Notes under the pieces: model-generated
Told to the model about the DNA's origin: nothing
What the model saw: only the letters and a program-made list of their open reading frames with translations
Databases searched by the model: none
Program-made: the position numbers and the translations under genes
DNA from: Paenibacillus mesophilus
GTDB lineage: Bacteria; Bacillota; Bacilli; Paenibacillales; NBRC-103111
Assembly: GCF_005938385.1 (NCBI RefSeq)
Contig: NZ_VCRA01000017.1
Span: 62,001-126,000 of the forward strand
Direction of reading: 5' to 3'
DNA: 64,000 nucleotides
In this document: positions 36,042 to 43,464 of the stretch, one piece after another
Numbering within the stretch: the stretch's first letter is position 1
How the letters are laid out: each line of letters opens with the position of its first letter

Positions 36042-37997
36042 ATGAGATTGATCAAACGCGCCGTTCATATCGATTTCCACACAATGCCCGCTATTCCCGA
36101 TTTCGGAGCGAATTTCGACGCCAAGCAGTTTGCCCGCACGCTGAAGGAAGCGCGTGTCGAGTACATTAATGCTTTTGCCAAATGCAATATCGGGTTCGCT
36201 TATTATCCGACGAAAATCGGCGTCATGCATCCGCACCTGAAGTTCGATATGTTCGGCCAAATCGTCGAGGAGTGCGGCAAGCTCGGGATCGGCGTCACCG
36301 CTTACTTCAATGTCGGCTTGGATCATGAAATGGCACGCAAGCATCGCGAATGGACGATCGTGAACAAGAACGGACAAGTGATTTACGGCGACAGAACGGC
36401 CAATTTTTTCCGCAATATGTGCTTTCATTCCGGCTATCGCGATTATATGCTCGGCATGATTCGCGAAGTCGCCGAACAATATCCGGTCGAAGGCTATTTC
36501 CTCGATTGCATGGTCGTGAATCCATGCTATGGCAACGAGTGTCTGGAGGGCGTGCGCGAGCGCGGCATGGACCCGTTGAACGATGAGGACGTGCTGGCGT
36601 TCGCCAAAGAACGGCTGCTCGATTTCAGCCGGGAAGTCAAGCAGATCGTCGGTCCCGACAAGTTTCTGTACTTGAACGGCTTGCCTCATTCGGATACGGA
36701 GGGGCTGCGGACGCACGTCGAGATCGAATGCCTGCCGAGCGGCTGGAGCTACGATTTCTTCCCCGCTCAGGTTGCCTATTCGCGTAATTTGGGACAGCAA
36801 ACGTTCTATATGACCGGGCGGTTCAACGTAAACTGGGGCGATTTCGGAGGGCTGAAGAGCAAGGAGTCGCTGCTTAACGACTGCTGGGATGCGATCGGCA
36901 ATGCGGTTCCGACATCGATCGGCGATCATATGCACCCTCGCGACGGCCTTGATCCGGCGGTCTATCGGGTGATCGGAGACATCTACAAGGAGCTGGAGAA
37001 GCTCGAGCCGTGGACCGATCATGCGCGCGCCGCGGCCGATATCGGGATATTGACATGGGAAGGCGGCAAGCTCGGCGGCGCCCATAACGGCGCGGTGCGC
37101 ATGCTCGGCGAGCTGCATTATACGTACGATATTATCGACGAGACGCACGACTTGTCGAAATACAAGGTGATTATTTTGCCGGACAATGTGCGGGTTACGC
37201 CGGTGCTGCAGCCTAAGCTGGAGGCATATATTGCGGCAGGCGGCGGTGTGATCAGCTCCGGGCACTCCGGATTGAATGTCGAAGGGACGGCTTTCGCGCT
37301 GGACGAATGGAATATGTCCTACGACGGCGAGGACCCGTGGAACAGTTCCTATTACCGTATGCTGGAGCATACCGACGGCGCGGTGCCAGACATGCCGTGC
37401 GGCATATACAAGCAAGGAATTTTACTGAAGGAGAAGGACGGGACGCAGCCGGTCGCGGACTATTACCAGCCTTATTTCAACCGGCAGTGGGACGGGTTTC
37501 ACGGGACGTTCTATACTCCCCCGGAACGAAGCGCGGGCAGACCTGCGGTAGCCAGATCGGGACGCATCTATCAGTTCTGCTTCCGGGTGTTCACGGCTTA
37601 CATCGAATATGCGGCCAACGCTCATAAATATACAGTCGCGCATTGCCTGCGGCAGCTGCTGCCGGAGCCGTTGATCAAAAGCGAGGGTATCCCTACGACC
37701 GCAAGGGTAACGATGACGACAAAGGATCATATGGACATGATTCACGTCAAGCTTACCCATCCCGAGCCGCGCGGCAAATATAACGTGATCGAGGACCGGC
37801 AAACGCTGCACGAAGCAGTCGTCTATGTCCGGGGCGGCGATGACGCGGCGGCGGTATACTCGGCGCCCGATCGGGAGGCGCTGGCCTATGAGCGGCAAGA
37901 AAACTATATTCGGATTCCGCTGCCCAAAATCGACGGATATGCGATGATCGTGGTCGAGCGCAAACAGGAATTGACATCCTCCGCAAAACAAATATAA
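36042..37997 (+). CDS. Putative glycoside hydrolase (hypothetical GH6 type, beta-galactosidase-like)
   Basis: 651 residues, no signal peptide. The N-terminal 330 residues look like a TIM barrel of the hypothetical glycosyl hydrolase 6 type, with VEYINAFAKCNIGFAYYPT, GVTAYFNVGLDHE and the Cys-rich GYFLDCMVVNPCYGNECLEG. The region around 350-450 (ILTWEGGKLGGAHNGAVRML, KYKVIILPDNVRV, AAGGGVISSGHSG) resembles the beta-galactosidase trimerisation (glutamine amidotransferase-like) domain. The C-terminal 150 residues are beta-rich. Substrate unknown; an alpha-L-fucosidase or beta-galactosidase-like role is possible. ATG follows AAGGGAT. The gene is on the strand opposite to mraZ and next to a GntR regulator. 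Confidence 0.65.
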   Translation: MRLIKRAVHIDFHTMPAIPDFGANFDAKQFARTLKEARVEYINAFAKCNIGFAYYPTKIGVMHPHLKFDMFGQIVEECGKLGIGVTAYFNVGLDHEMARKHREWTIVNKNGQVIYGDRTANFFRNMCFHSGYRDYMLGMIREVAEQYPVEGYFLDCMVVNPCYGNECLEGVRERGMDPLNDEDVLAFAKERLLDFSREVKQIVGPDKFLYLNGLPHSDTEGLRTHVEIECLPSGWSYDFFPAQVAYSRNLGQQTFYMTGRFNVNWGDFGGLKSKESLLNDCWDAIGNAVPTSIGDHMHPRDGLDPAVYRVIGDIYKELEKLEPWTDHARAAADIGILTWEGGKLGGAHNGAVRMLGELHYTYDIIDETHDLSKYKVIILPDNVRVTPVLQPKLEAYIAAGGGVISSGHSGLNVEGTAFALDEWNMSYDGEDPWNSSYYRMLEHTDGAVPDMPCGIYKQGILLKEKDGTQPVADYYQPYFNRQWDGFHGTFYTPPERSAGRPAVARSGRIYQFCFRVFTAYIEYAANAHKYTVAHCLRQLLPEPLIKSEGIPTTARVTMTTKDHMDMIHVKLTHPEPRGKYNVIEDRQTLHEAVVYVRGGDDAAAVYSAPDREALAYERQENYIRIPLPKIDGYAMIVVERKQELTSSAKQI

Positions 37998-37998
37998 T
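37971..37998 (+). promoter_or_regulatory. Consensus SigA promoter of the gntR gene
   Basis: TTGACA (37971-37976) and TATAAT (37993-37998) are both perfect and 16 bp apart. The promoter lies inside the end of the glycosidase gene: the TAA stop codon at 37995-37997 is part of the -10 box. The regulator can thus be made independently of the glycosidase. Confidence 0.8.
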
Positions 37999-38037
37999 GG
38001 AACAGAATTGTATATGATCCGACAAAGGTGACGATTG

Positions 38038-38736
38038 ATGGTTCAATCTTTTAACAAAGACGCTTCCGACAAACAACATTTGAGCTCGAATATCGCTTCT
38101 TACATCAAACAAAAAATTATAGACGGCGAATGGAATCCGGGCGACCGGATCGTCGAAACGAAGCTGGCGCGCGAGCTGGAAATGAGTCAGACGCCGATCC
38201 GCGAGGCGGTGCGCCAGCTGGCGGGAGAAGGCGTCGTGACGATCGTCCCGAACAAGGGACCGTTCGTACGCACCTTCAGCGCCAAAGATATTTTTGAAAT
38301 CTACTCGTACCGGGCCGTGCTCGAAGGAATGGCGATCCGGCTTGCCGTCGGAAACGCCTCGATTACCGACATCCGCCATCTGGAGCAGTTTTACGAGGAG
38401 ATGAAGAAGAAGCTGCTCGACAGCTCCGTCGTGTCTTTATCCGAAGATTCGGGGTACATTCACAATTATATTTTCAAGCTGGCGAAGCACGCCGTCTTGC
38501 TGGAAATGTTCCAATTCATTTCATTCCGCGTTCGTCTCGTCAACCGGATCGTAGGCAGGAAGTACAGCAAGGAGCGAGAAGTGTCGGAGCATCTGGAGCT
38601 GATCGAAGCGCTCAAGAAAGGCGATCCGGACGATGCCGAGCGGGTGATGCGGGCCCACATTCACCGCGCCTACATGGAGTTCGTCGATATCGGCAAGTTC
38701 GACCATTCCGAGCTCGCCCAGAACGAATGGATCTAA
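38038..38736 (+). CDS. GntR family regulator, FCD type
   Basis: 232 residues from ATG at 38038, seven bases after AAGGTG. The winged helix (about 15-80) has KLARELEMSQTPIREAVRQL and the wing GVVTIVPNKGPFVRTFS. The all-helical C-terminal half matches FCD domains, with the SGYIHNYIFKLAKH and ERVMRAHIHRAY histidines that usually hold a metal ion. FCD proteins sense small organic acids or sugar acids. A perfect palindrome with the FCD-type core TGGTnnnACCA lies at the promoter of the nearby sialidase-like gene and is a likely target. Confidence 0.88.
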   Translation: MVQSFNKDASDKQHLSSNIASYIKQKIIDGEWNPGDRIVETKLARELEMSQTPIREAVRQLAGEGVVTIVPNKGPFVRTFSAKDIFEIYSYRAVLEGMAIRLAVGNASITDIRHLEQFYEEMKKKLLDSSVVSLSEDSGYIHNYIFKLAKHAVLLEMFQFISFRVRLVNRIVGRKYSKEREVSEHLELIEALKKGDPDDAERVMRAHIHRAYMEFVDIGKFDHSELAQNEWI

Positions 38737-38743
38737 TAACAAT

Positions 38744-38801
38744 CCCCCAGAAGTGAAGATCTGCTTCGTAGCTTGTTCCTGTTACTTCTGGGGGAGCCCC
38801 C
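38744..38801. repeat. Dispersed palindromic repeat, copy B (complete)
   Basis: CCCCCAGAAGT (38744-38754) and ACTTCTGGGGG (38784-38794) are perfect 11-bp arms. Compared with copy A, the stem base pair A-T has become G-C on both arms, a compensatory change. Inside are GAAG and GCTTCGTAGC, then TTCC; AGCCCCCCC follows the right arm. It lies after the gntR stop. Confidence 0.75.
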
Positions 38802-38849
38802 CCCTCCCACCGTTTTCCGCAGAAATTGGCTGCGCATAATTCCGTAATC

Positions 38850-38897
38850 AAAAAAAGAAACCATGGTTCGCTTCATAGCGACGTCCATGGTTTTTTT
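38850..38897. terminator. Bidirectional terminator between gntR and DUF4349 gene
   Basis: AAACCATGG (38858-38866) and CCATGGTTT (38885-38893) form a 9-bp stem, with seven A before and seven T after. It can serve the two convergent genes. Confidence 0.85.
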
Positions 38898-38916
38898 GCT
38901 TGTGCCGCTTGACGCT

Positions 38917-39984
38917 TCATTCCTCACCCGGAGACGGACCGCTTTCGTCGGCGGACTTATTGAGACGTCTTATTTCCCGCGCTCTCTCCTCCATCTCCTT
39001 GCCGCGCTTTTTGCGCTTCCTGTAAATCCAATAAGCCGGTACGGCGATTACGGCCGCCACTACCAGAACGGGAAGCGCTGCAGCAAGTACGATCGCAAGT
39101 CCCTTGAAAAAGCCGAGCACGACTTTCGCGCTCCCGCTCATCGCGTTGGACAGCTTGGAGGCAAAACCGTCCTCTTCCTTTTCCTGCGCGCTATTCGTTT
39201 TCGCGATTTTCTGATAAAGTCGGATTTCTACGGTCGAGTATGCGACATTTTGCTCCAAATAGCGCATCCGGCCTTTGATTTGCTCGATCTGGGTTTGCAC
39301 GTTCCCGATTTGGCTCGAGAATGCGACCAGTTCCTCGCTCTTCGTCGCTTTATTCATAAAGTCGAGCAGCCGCGCTTCTTCCGCCTGCTTCGATTTCAGC
39401 CGCGCTTCCAAATCGACGAATTCTTCGGTCACGTCTTGGCCTTGGACGCTGCGCTGGATCGATTTCGGCTTCATTTTCTCCAGATCGGCGATAAAGCCGG
39501 AGAAGCCTTTGGAGGGCACCTTCACCACCAGCGTGCCGCTCTGCTCGTAATCGGTGCGATTCTCGGAAAATTGGAGCAGGTACCCGCCGGACAGATGAAT
39601 CAAGTTGTTGATATCCGTATTCGCACTGCCGTAATCGGCCACTTCCATCGTCACATTCGCTTTGTAAATAATTTTACGATCGACCGCCGCGTCCATTTGG
39701 GCCGCCACGGACGAACCCGGCTGCTGGGGAGGCGCTCCCGCGCCCACTTTCGGCTTCTCGGTCGAAGCCGCCGAATCCTGCTTCGTATTGTTCAGCGCGC
39801 TCGAGTCGGCGGTTGAGCTTGCCGAGCCGGTGAATGCAGCGGACTGAGGCGCGGATTCCGATGATTTCCCGACGCTCGCCTTGTCTTCGCCGGACGATCC
39901 GCAGCCTGCCATGACAGCCATCAGAAACAAGTACCCTGCGATCATGAGCGTCAAATACCCTTTTCGTTTCGCGCTCCGTTTCAA
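38917..39984 (-). CDS. DUF4349 lipoprotein
   Basis: 355 residues. The signal peptide ends in the lipobox VMAGC (about residue 27), so the mature protein is lipid-anchored. A Ser/Ala-rich linker follows. The DUF4349 core (about 110-290) contains RKIIYKANVTMEVADYGS, GGYLLQFSENRTDYEQSGTL, EFVDLEARLKSKQAEEARLL and a coiled coil before a C-terminal membrane helix (VLAAALPVLVVAAVIAVPAYWIY). A basic cytoplasmic tail ends the protein. The start is TTG at 39984 behind GGGGGGAT. Function of the family is unknown. Confidence 0.85.
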   Translation of the reverse strand: MKRSAKRKGYLTLMIAGYLFLMAVMAGCGSSGEDKASVGKSSESAPQSAAFTGSASSTADSSALNNTKQDSAASTEKPKVGAGAPPQQPGSSVAAQMDAAVDRKIIYKANVTMEVADYGSANTDINNLIHLSGGYLLQFSENRTDYEQSGTLVVKVPSKGFSGFIADLEKMKPKSIQRSVQGQDVTEEFVDLEARLKSKQAEEARLLDFMNKATKSEELVAFSSQIGNVQTQIEQIKGRMRYLEQNVAYSTVEIRLYQKIAKTNSAQEKEEDGFASKLSNAMSGSAKVVLGFFKGLAIVLAAALPVLVVAAVIAVPAYWIYRKRKKRGKEMEERAREIRRLNKSADESGPSPGEE

Positions 39985-40219
39985 AACGATCCCCCCGTAT
40001 TTTTATTTTGCAAAAGAGACAGCCGCTTGTTTGCGTAAACGCTGCCATTTCCTAAACGAAGCGAATACGGAAATAGTTGCAAGATTTTGGATTCGGACTG
40101 ACTTATTTTCCAATTCCGCTGAGAGAAGACTGCCTTTTCTGCTAAATCGTGCATAAACCGCATGACGAAATGGGGATAACAACAAGGAGAACCAGTTCCG
40201 ACCCGAAGGAGGTTTTGGC

Positions 40220-40438
40220 GTGACAACAAATTTGGTCTGGTTTATCGTGATCGTTTCCGCATTCGGCCTCGTTGCCTCCATAGTGCTGAACATGCGGCAG
40301 CAGCGGCATCAACATGACCGCGGCACGAATGATGCGACCGCCAAGCATCCGTTTATGGCCAATCCGATCATTATCGCTTATGTGCTCTTTCCCATAGTGA
40401 TCGTTGTCGGGGCCGCCATACTGATGATGTATTCTTGA
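40220..40438 (+). CDS. Small two-helix membrane protein
   Basis: 72 residues from GTG at 40220, seven bases after AAGGAGG. Two hydrophobic segments (about 4-24 and 49-70) flank a charged His/Arg-rich loop. It is followed 12 bp later by another small gene and is probably cotranscribed with it. I do not recognise the family. Confidence 0.7.
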   Translation: MTTNLVWFIVIVSAFGLVASIVLNMRQQRHQHDRGTNDATAKHPFMANPIIIAYVLFPIVIVVGAAILMMYS

Positions 40439-40450
40439 CCGGAGGGGATC

Positions 40451-40786
40451 ATGCCCATGGAGAAAAAAACATACTACGTGTCCGTACAGGCGGGGTCCGT
40501 GCTGGAAAATGAAGGCGATACGGCCTACGAGTTCGAAATCGTCGCCACCGAGCAAGATGTCGAAGATTTGATGGAACGGTTCGGGATGTTGAGCGATGCG
40601 GACAACTCATCGGCATTCCGCGCCCATCTGCCCGGGGTGCCGTATCATCAGGACTCCGTGCATGACAGCTACGACGAAACGTTGACGGACATATACCGCA
40701 AGCTGTACGATTTGGGCACCGAGGAAACGAAGAAGACGATCACCGGCATGGGTTCGATCGGCGAGCAGAAGCCGCCGGTCCATTAA
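40451..40786 (+). CDS. Small acidic protein of unknown function
   Basis: 111 residues, soluble. The N-terminal part reads KKTYYVSVQAGSVLEN, followed by YEFEIVATEQDVEDLMERFG and an H/D-rich segment with HQDSVHDSYDETLTDIYRKL. It has no transmembrane segment or motif I can name. The ATG follows GGAGG by six bases. A strong terminator follows 6 bp after the stop. Confidence 0.72.
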   Translation: MPMEKKTYYVSVQAGSVLENEGDTAYEFEIVATEQDVEDLMERFGMLSDADNSSAFRAHLPGVPYHQDSVHDSYDETLTDIYRKLYDLGTEETKKTITGMGSIGEQKPPVH

Positions 40787-40792
40787 TCGCAG

Positions 40793-40835
40793 AAAGCCTC
40801 CGATCCGCATGTTTGGCGGTTCCGGAGGCTTTTTT
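40793..40835. terminator. Bidirectional terminator
   Basis: AAAGCCTCCG (40793-40802) and CGGAGGCTTT (40823-40832) form a 10-bp stem followed by T-run. It serves the 111-residue gene and the convergent sialidase-like gene. Confidence 0.9.
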
Positions 40836-40847
40836 CGATCTTATGGA

Positions 40848-41945
40848 TTACTCGGGTGCTATATCGGCCAAACGGATTTTTCTGATTCGGAGTCTGGACA
40901 AGCAGGAGACGTCCTCCGCTTCGCCGGCGCAATAAGCGAGCAGCAGCGACTCGTCGCGTACAAAGTGGATCGCCGTGTAGCAGTAGCCCCCGCGGTCTTC
41001 CTCTTCGCGCTCCATCGCGAAATAATGGCCCCACGTTTTGCCTTCGTCCCGGCTGATGGCGCCGATCAGCGGCGTTCTTCCCGCCGTATGCTTCTCGATC
41101 GCGCGCGACGGATAATTCGGAATCGGGTTCCATACGGCCAGCAGCGGTCCTCCGGGCATTCTCTTCATCGACAACGGCGAGTCCGGCGAAGTGAAGAATG
41201 ACGGCGCGGGGAGACTCCAGCTATCTCCGCCGTCCATAGAATACATCTCGTACTGGCAGCCCATATCCGTCCTCGCCCAGCCCCACAATACTCCTGACGC
41301 CAATTCCACTACTCCGGGCTCCAGCAGTCCCCTCTTGGACCTGGGAGCCGGAATGGCGCAATAATTTTGCGCTTCCTTCCACGTGGCGCCGTCGTCGTCC
41401 GACACGATGAAATGGACGACGCCCCGCGAATCGAATGCCCGCCAATGCTCGCCGTCGTCGGACCGCATCTTGTGATAAGCCGCCGGAATGATCAGTCTGC
41501 CGCTCGACAGCCGGACGACCCGGTCGTTGTTCGTTACATAATAGCCCGGGCCGGGGATACAGCAAACCGCTTCCCCCCAAGTTTTCCCTTCGTCCGACGA
41601 ACGTCGCAGATGCAGCCGCATATCCTGGAATCCGTACCGGATCAAGTAAAACAAGCCGATGTCTCCGTTCTGCATCCGCAAGAGCGACACGCTCATGACG
41701 TTGCGGGCGCCATGATCATCGGGCTTGACGGCCCATTCGTCGTCCGACCAAGTTTCTCCGTCATCGGCGGAATAACGTGCCGCGAGTCCCGCCTTCGCCG
41801 TATCGGAGTAAGTCTCCCCATAAAACCGGCTGTAGATGAACAAAATCCGGCCGTCGCTCAAATCGAGAAATGCACCTTCGCTGTTGCGCGGGTACCCTTC
41901 CTTTGGCCGAATGTCACAAACGATTTTCCCCTTTTTCGAAAGCAT
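40848..41945 (-). CDS. Sialidase-like protein with Asp-box repeats
   Basis: 365 residues, no signal peptide. Five Asp-box (BNR) motifs are visible: YSADDGETW, RSSDEGKTW, VSDDDGATW, SMDGGDSW and ISRDEGKTW, the pattern of a six-bladed sialidase-fold propeller. The family includes exo-sialidases and many enzymes acting on other glycans, so the substrate is open. ATG follows GAGAGGAGAT. A promoter and a perfect operator palindrome lie just upstream, and a GntR gene is 3 kb away. Confidence 0.82.
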   Translation of the reverse strand: MLSKKGKIVCDIRPKEGYPRNSEGAFLDLSDGRILFIYSRFYGETYSDTAKAGLAARYSADDGETWSDDEWAVKPDDHGARNVMSVSLLRMQNGDIGLFYLIRYGFQDMRLHLRRSSDEGKTWGEAVCCIPGPGYYVTNNDRVVRLSSGRLIIPAAYHKMRSDDGEHWRAFDSRGVVHFIVSDDDGATWKEAQNYCAIPAPRSKRGLLEPGVVELASGVLWGWARTDMGCQYEMYSMDGGDSWSLPAPSFFTSPDSPLSMKRMPGGPLLAVWNPIPNYPSRAIEKHTAGRTPLIGAISRDEGKTWGHYFAMEREEEDRGGYCYTAIHFVRDESLLLAYCAGEAEDVSCLSRLRIRKIRLADIAPE

Positions 41946-41970
41946 GCTGAATCTCCTCTCGCCATTCGAA

Positions 41971-41991
41971 TATTATGGTCCTACCATAATA
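41971..41991. promoter_or_regulatory. Perfect GntR/FCD-type operator
   Basis: TATTATGGT, centre CCT, ACCATAATA: perfect 9-bp arms with an odd 3-bp centre. The TGGTnnnACCA core is what many FCD-type GntR regulators bind. It overlaps the expected transcription start of the sialidase-like gene, so binding should repress. Confidence 0.7.
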
Positions 41992-42018
41992 TATAAACCA
42001 CTTTTTGGGCGCTGTCTA
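41990..42018 (-). promoter_or_regulatory. SigA-type promoter of the sialidase-like gene
   Basis: On the minus strand TAGACA (42013-42018) and TATATA (41990-41995) are 17 bp apart. The -10 overlaps the edge of the operator palindrome. Confidence 0.6.
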
Positions 42019-42105
42019 CCCTCATTTTCCATTCAAAATAAAAACCGACGTGACAGGAGCCGTGACGAGTCGGCAGATACTTCTATCGCGGAAAGCATTG
42101 CCTCA

Positions 42106-42143
42106 CAAAAAAACAACCCCCTACCGGTATCCGGTAAGGGGGC
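42106..42143 (-). terminator. Intrinsic terminator after ahcY
   Basis: On the minus strand CCCCCTTACCGG and CCGGTAGGGGG pair around AT/A, followed by TTGTTTTTTT, about 25 bp after the ahcY stop. Confidence 0.85.
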
Positions 42144-42166
42144 TCTTGCGAGTTGTTTCGAACGTA

Positions 42167-43435
42167 TTAATGCTCGATCCAGCTCTCCAAATAAGCTTTT
42201 TGTTCGGCGCTGAGTGAATCGATGCCGAATCCGAGCGATTCGAGCTTGAAGCGGGCCACTTGCTCGTCGAGCTCGTAAGGCACGTTGACTACTTTATTGC
42301 CGATCGCCTTATATTGGTCGTTCACGTACTTGAGCGACATCGCTTGCAGGGCGAACGTCATATCCATAATTTCCGCAGGGTGTCCGTCGCCGGCAGCCAA
42401 ATTGACGAGGCGGCCTTCGGCCAAAATGTACACCTTGCGGCCGTCCTTCAGCTCGTATTCCTCGATGTTGCGGCGTACGGTCCGCTTCGAAACGGACAAT
42501 GCCTCGAGCTCCGGCTTGTTGACTTCGACGTCGAAGTGACCGGCATTGGACAAAATCGCTCCGTCCTTCATCACTTCGTAATGCTCGCCGCGGATGACGT
42601 CCCGGTTGCCCGTCACGGTAACGAAGAAGTCGCCGACTTTGGCCGCTTCGACCATCGGCATGACAGCGAAGCCGTCCATGTAGGCTTCGACTGCTTTGAT
42701 CGCGTCGATTTCCGTTACGATAACGTTCGCGCCGAGCCCTTTGGCGCGCATGGCGACGCCTTTGCCGCACCAGCCGTAGCCGACGACGACGACCGTTTTG
42801 CCCGCTACGACGAGATTCGTAGTCCGGTTGATTCCGTCCCATACCGATTGACCGGTTCCGTAACGATTATCGAATAAATATTTGCAGAACGCGTCGTTAA
42901 CGGCAACCATCGGGAACTTCAGCTGACCTTCCTTCTCCATCGCCTTCAGGCGAAGAATGCCGGTCGTCGTCTCTTCCGCTCCGCCCCGAACTTGTGCAAG
43001 CAAGTCTTGACGCTCGGAGTGCAGAATCGTCACCAGATCGCCGCCGTCGTCGATGATCAGATCGGGCTTCGTCTCGAGCGTATGAACAAGCAGCTGCTTG
43101 TATTCCTCCGGCGACGGATTGTACTTCGCGAATACGGTGATTCCGTCTTCAACCAAGGCCGCGCACACGTCGTCCTGCGTCGACAGCGGGTTGCTGCCCG
43201 TAATCGTCACGTCGGCGCCGCCGGCTTGTACGACTTTCGCCAAGTACGCCGTTTTCGCTTCCAGATGAAGCGAAATCGCCACTTTCAGCCCTTTGAACGG
43301 CTGCTCTTTCTCGAAACGATCGCGAATCCGGTTCAATACCGGCATATGGGCCCGTACCCAATCGATTTTCAAATGTCCGTCATGAGCCAATGACGGGTCG
43401 GCGATAATACTGTTTTGCTTGGCGTTTGTGCTCAT
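42167..43435 (-). CDS. ahcY: Adenosylhomocysteinase
   Basis: 422 residues from ATG at 43435. It hydrolyses S-adenosylhomocysteine to adenosine and homocysteine, using tightly bound NAD. Substrate-region blocks are SLHLEAKTAYLA, GSNPLSTQDDVCAAL and DDGGDL; the NAD-binding fold has VVVVGYGWCGKGVAMRAKG, and NAGHFDVEV and LAEGRLVNLAAGDGHP follow. Bacilli usually use the Pfs/LuxS route, so AhcY is an alternative found in Paenibacillaceae. I see no SAH or SAM riboswitch in the short gap before it. It follows bshC by 29 bp. Confidence 0.96.
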   Translation of the reverse strand: MSTNAKQNSIIADPSLAHDGHLKIDWVRAHMPVLNRIRDRFEKEQPFKGLKVAISLHLEAKTAYLAKVVQAGGADVTITGSNPLSTQDDVCAALVEDGITVFAKYNPSPEEYKQLLVHTLETKPDLIIDDGGDLVTILHSERQDLLAQVRGGAEETTTGILRLKAMEKEGQLKFPMVAVNDAFCKYLFDNRYGTGQSVWDGINRTTNLVVAGKTVVVVGYGWCGKGVAMRAKGLGANVIVTEIDAIKAVEAYMDGFAVMPMVEAAKVGDFFVTVTGNRDVIRGEHYEVMKDGAILSNAGHFDVEVNKPELEALSVSKRTVRRNIEEYELKDGRKVYILAEGRLVNLAAGDGHPAEIMDMTFALQAMSLKYVNDQYKAIGNKVVNVPYELDEQVARFKLESLGFGIDSLSAEQKAYLESWIEH

Positions 43436-43464
43436 TCTCAAAAAAAGCCTCCTCGACCGTATGA

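Noticed and set aside
35988..37415. 475-codon open frame on the minus strand over the glycosidase gene
   Set aside because: Shadow of the plus-strand gene, which has a better promoter, ribosome binding site and family motifs.
41999..42012. Eighth copy of the dispersed palindrome (CCCAAAAAGTGG on the minus strand)
   Set aside because: Only the first 12 bases match; nothing of the interior or right arm follows. It falls in the promoter spacer of the sialidase-like gene.
43436..43464. SAH or SAM riboswitch before ahcY
   Set aside because: The gap to bshC is only 29 bp and holds just the ribosome binding site.
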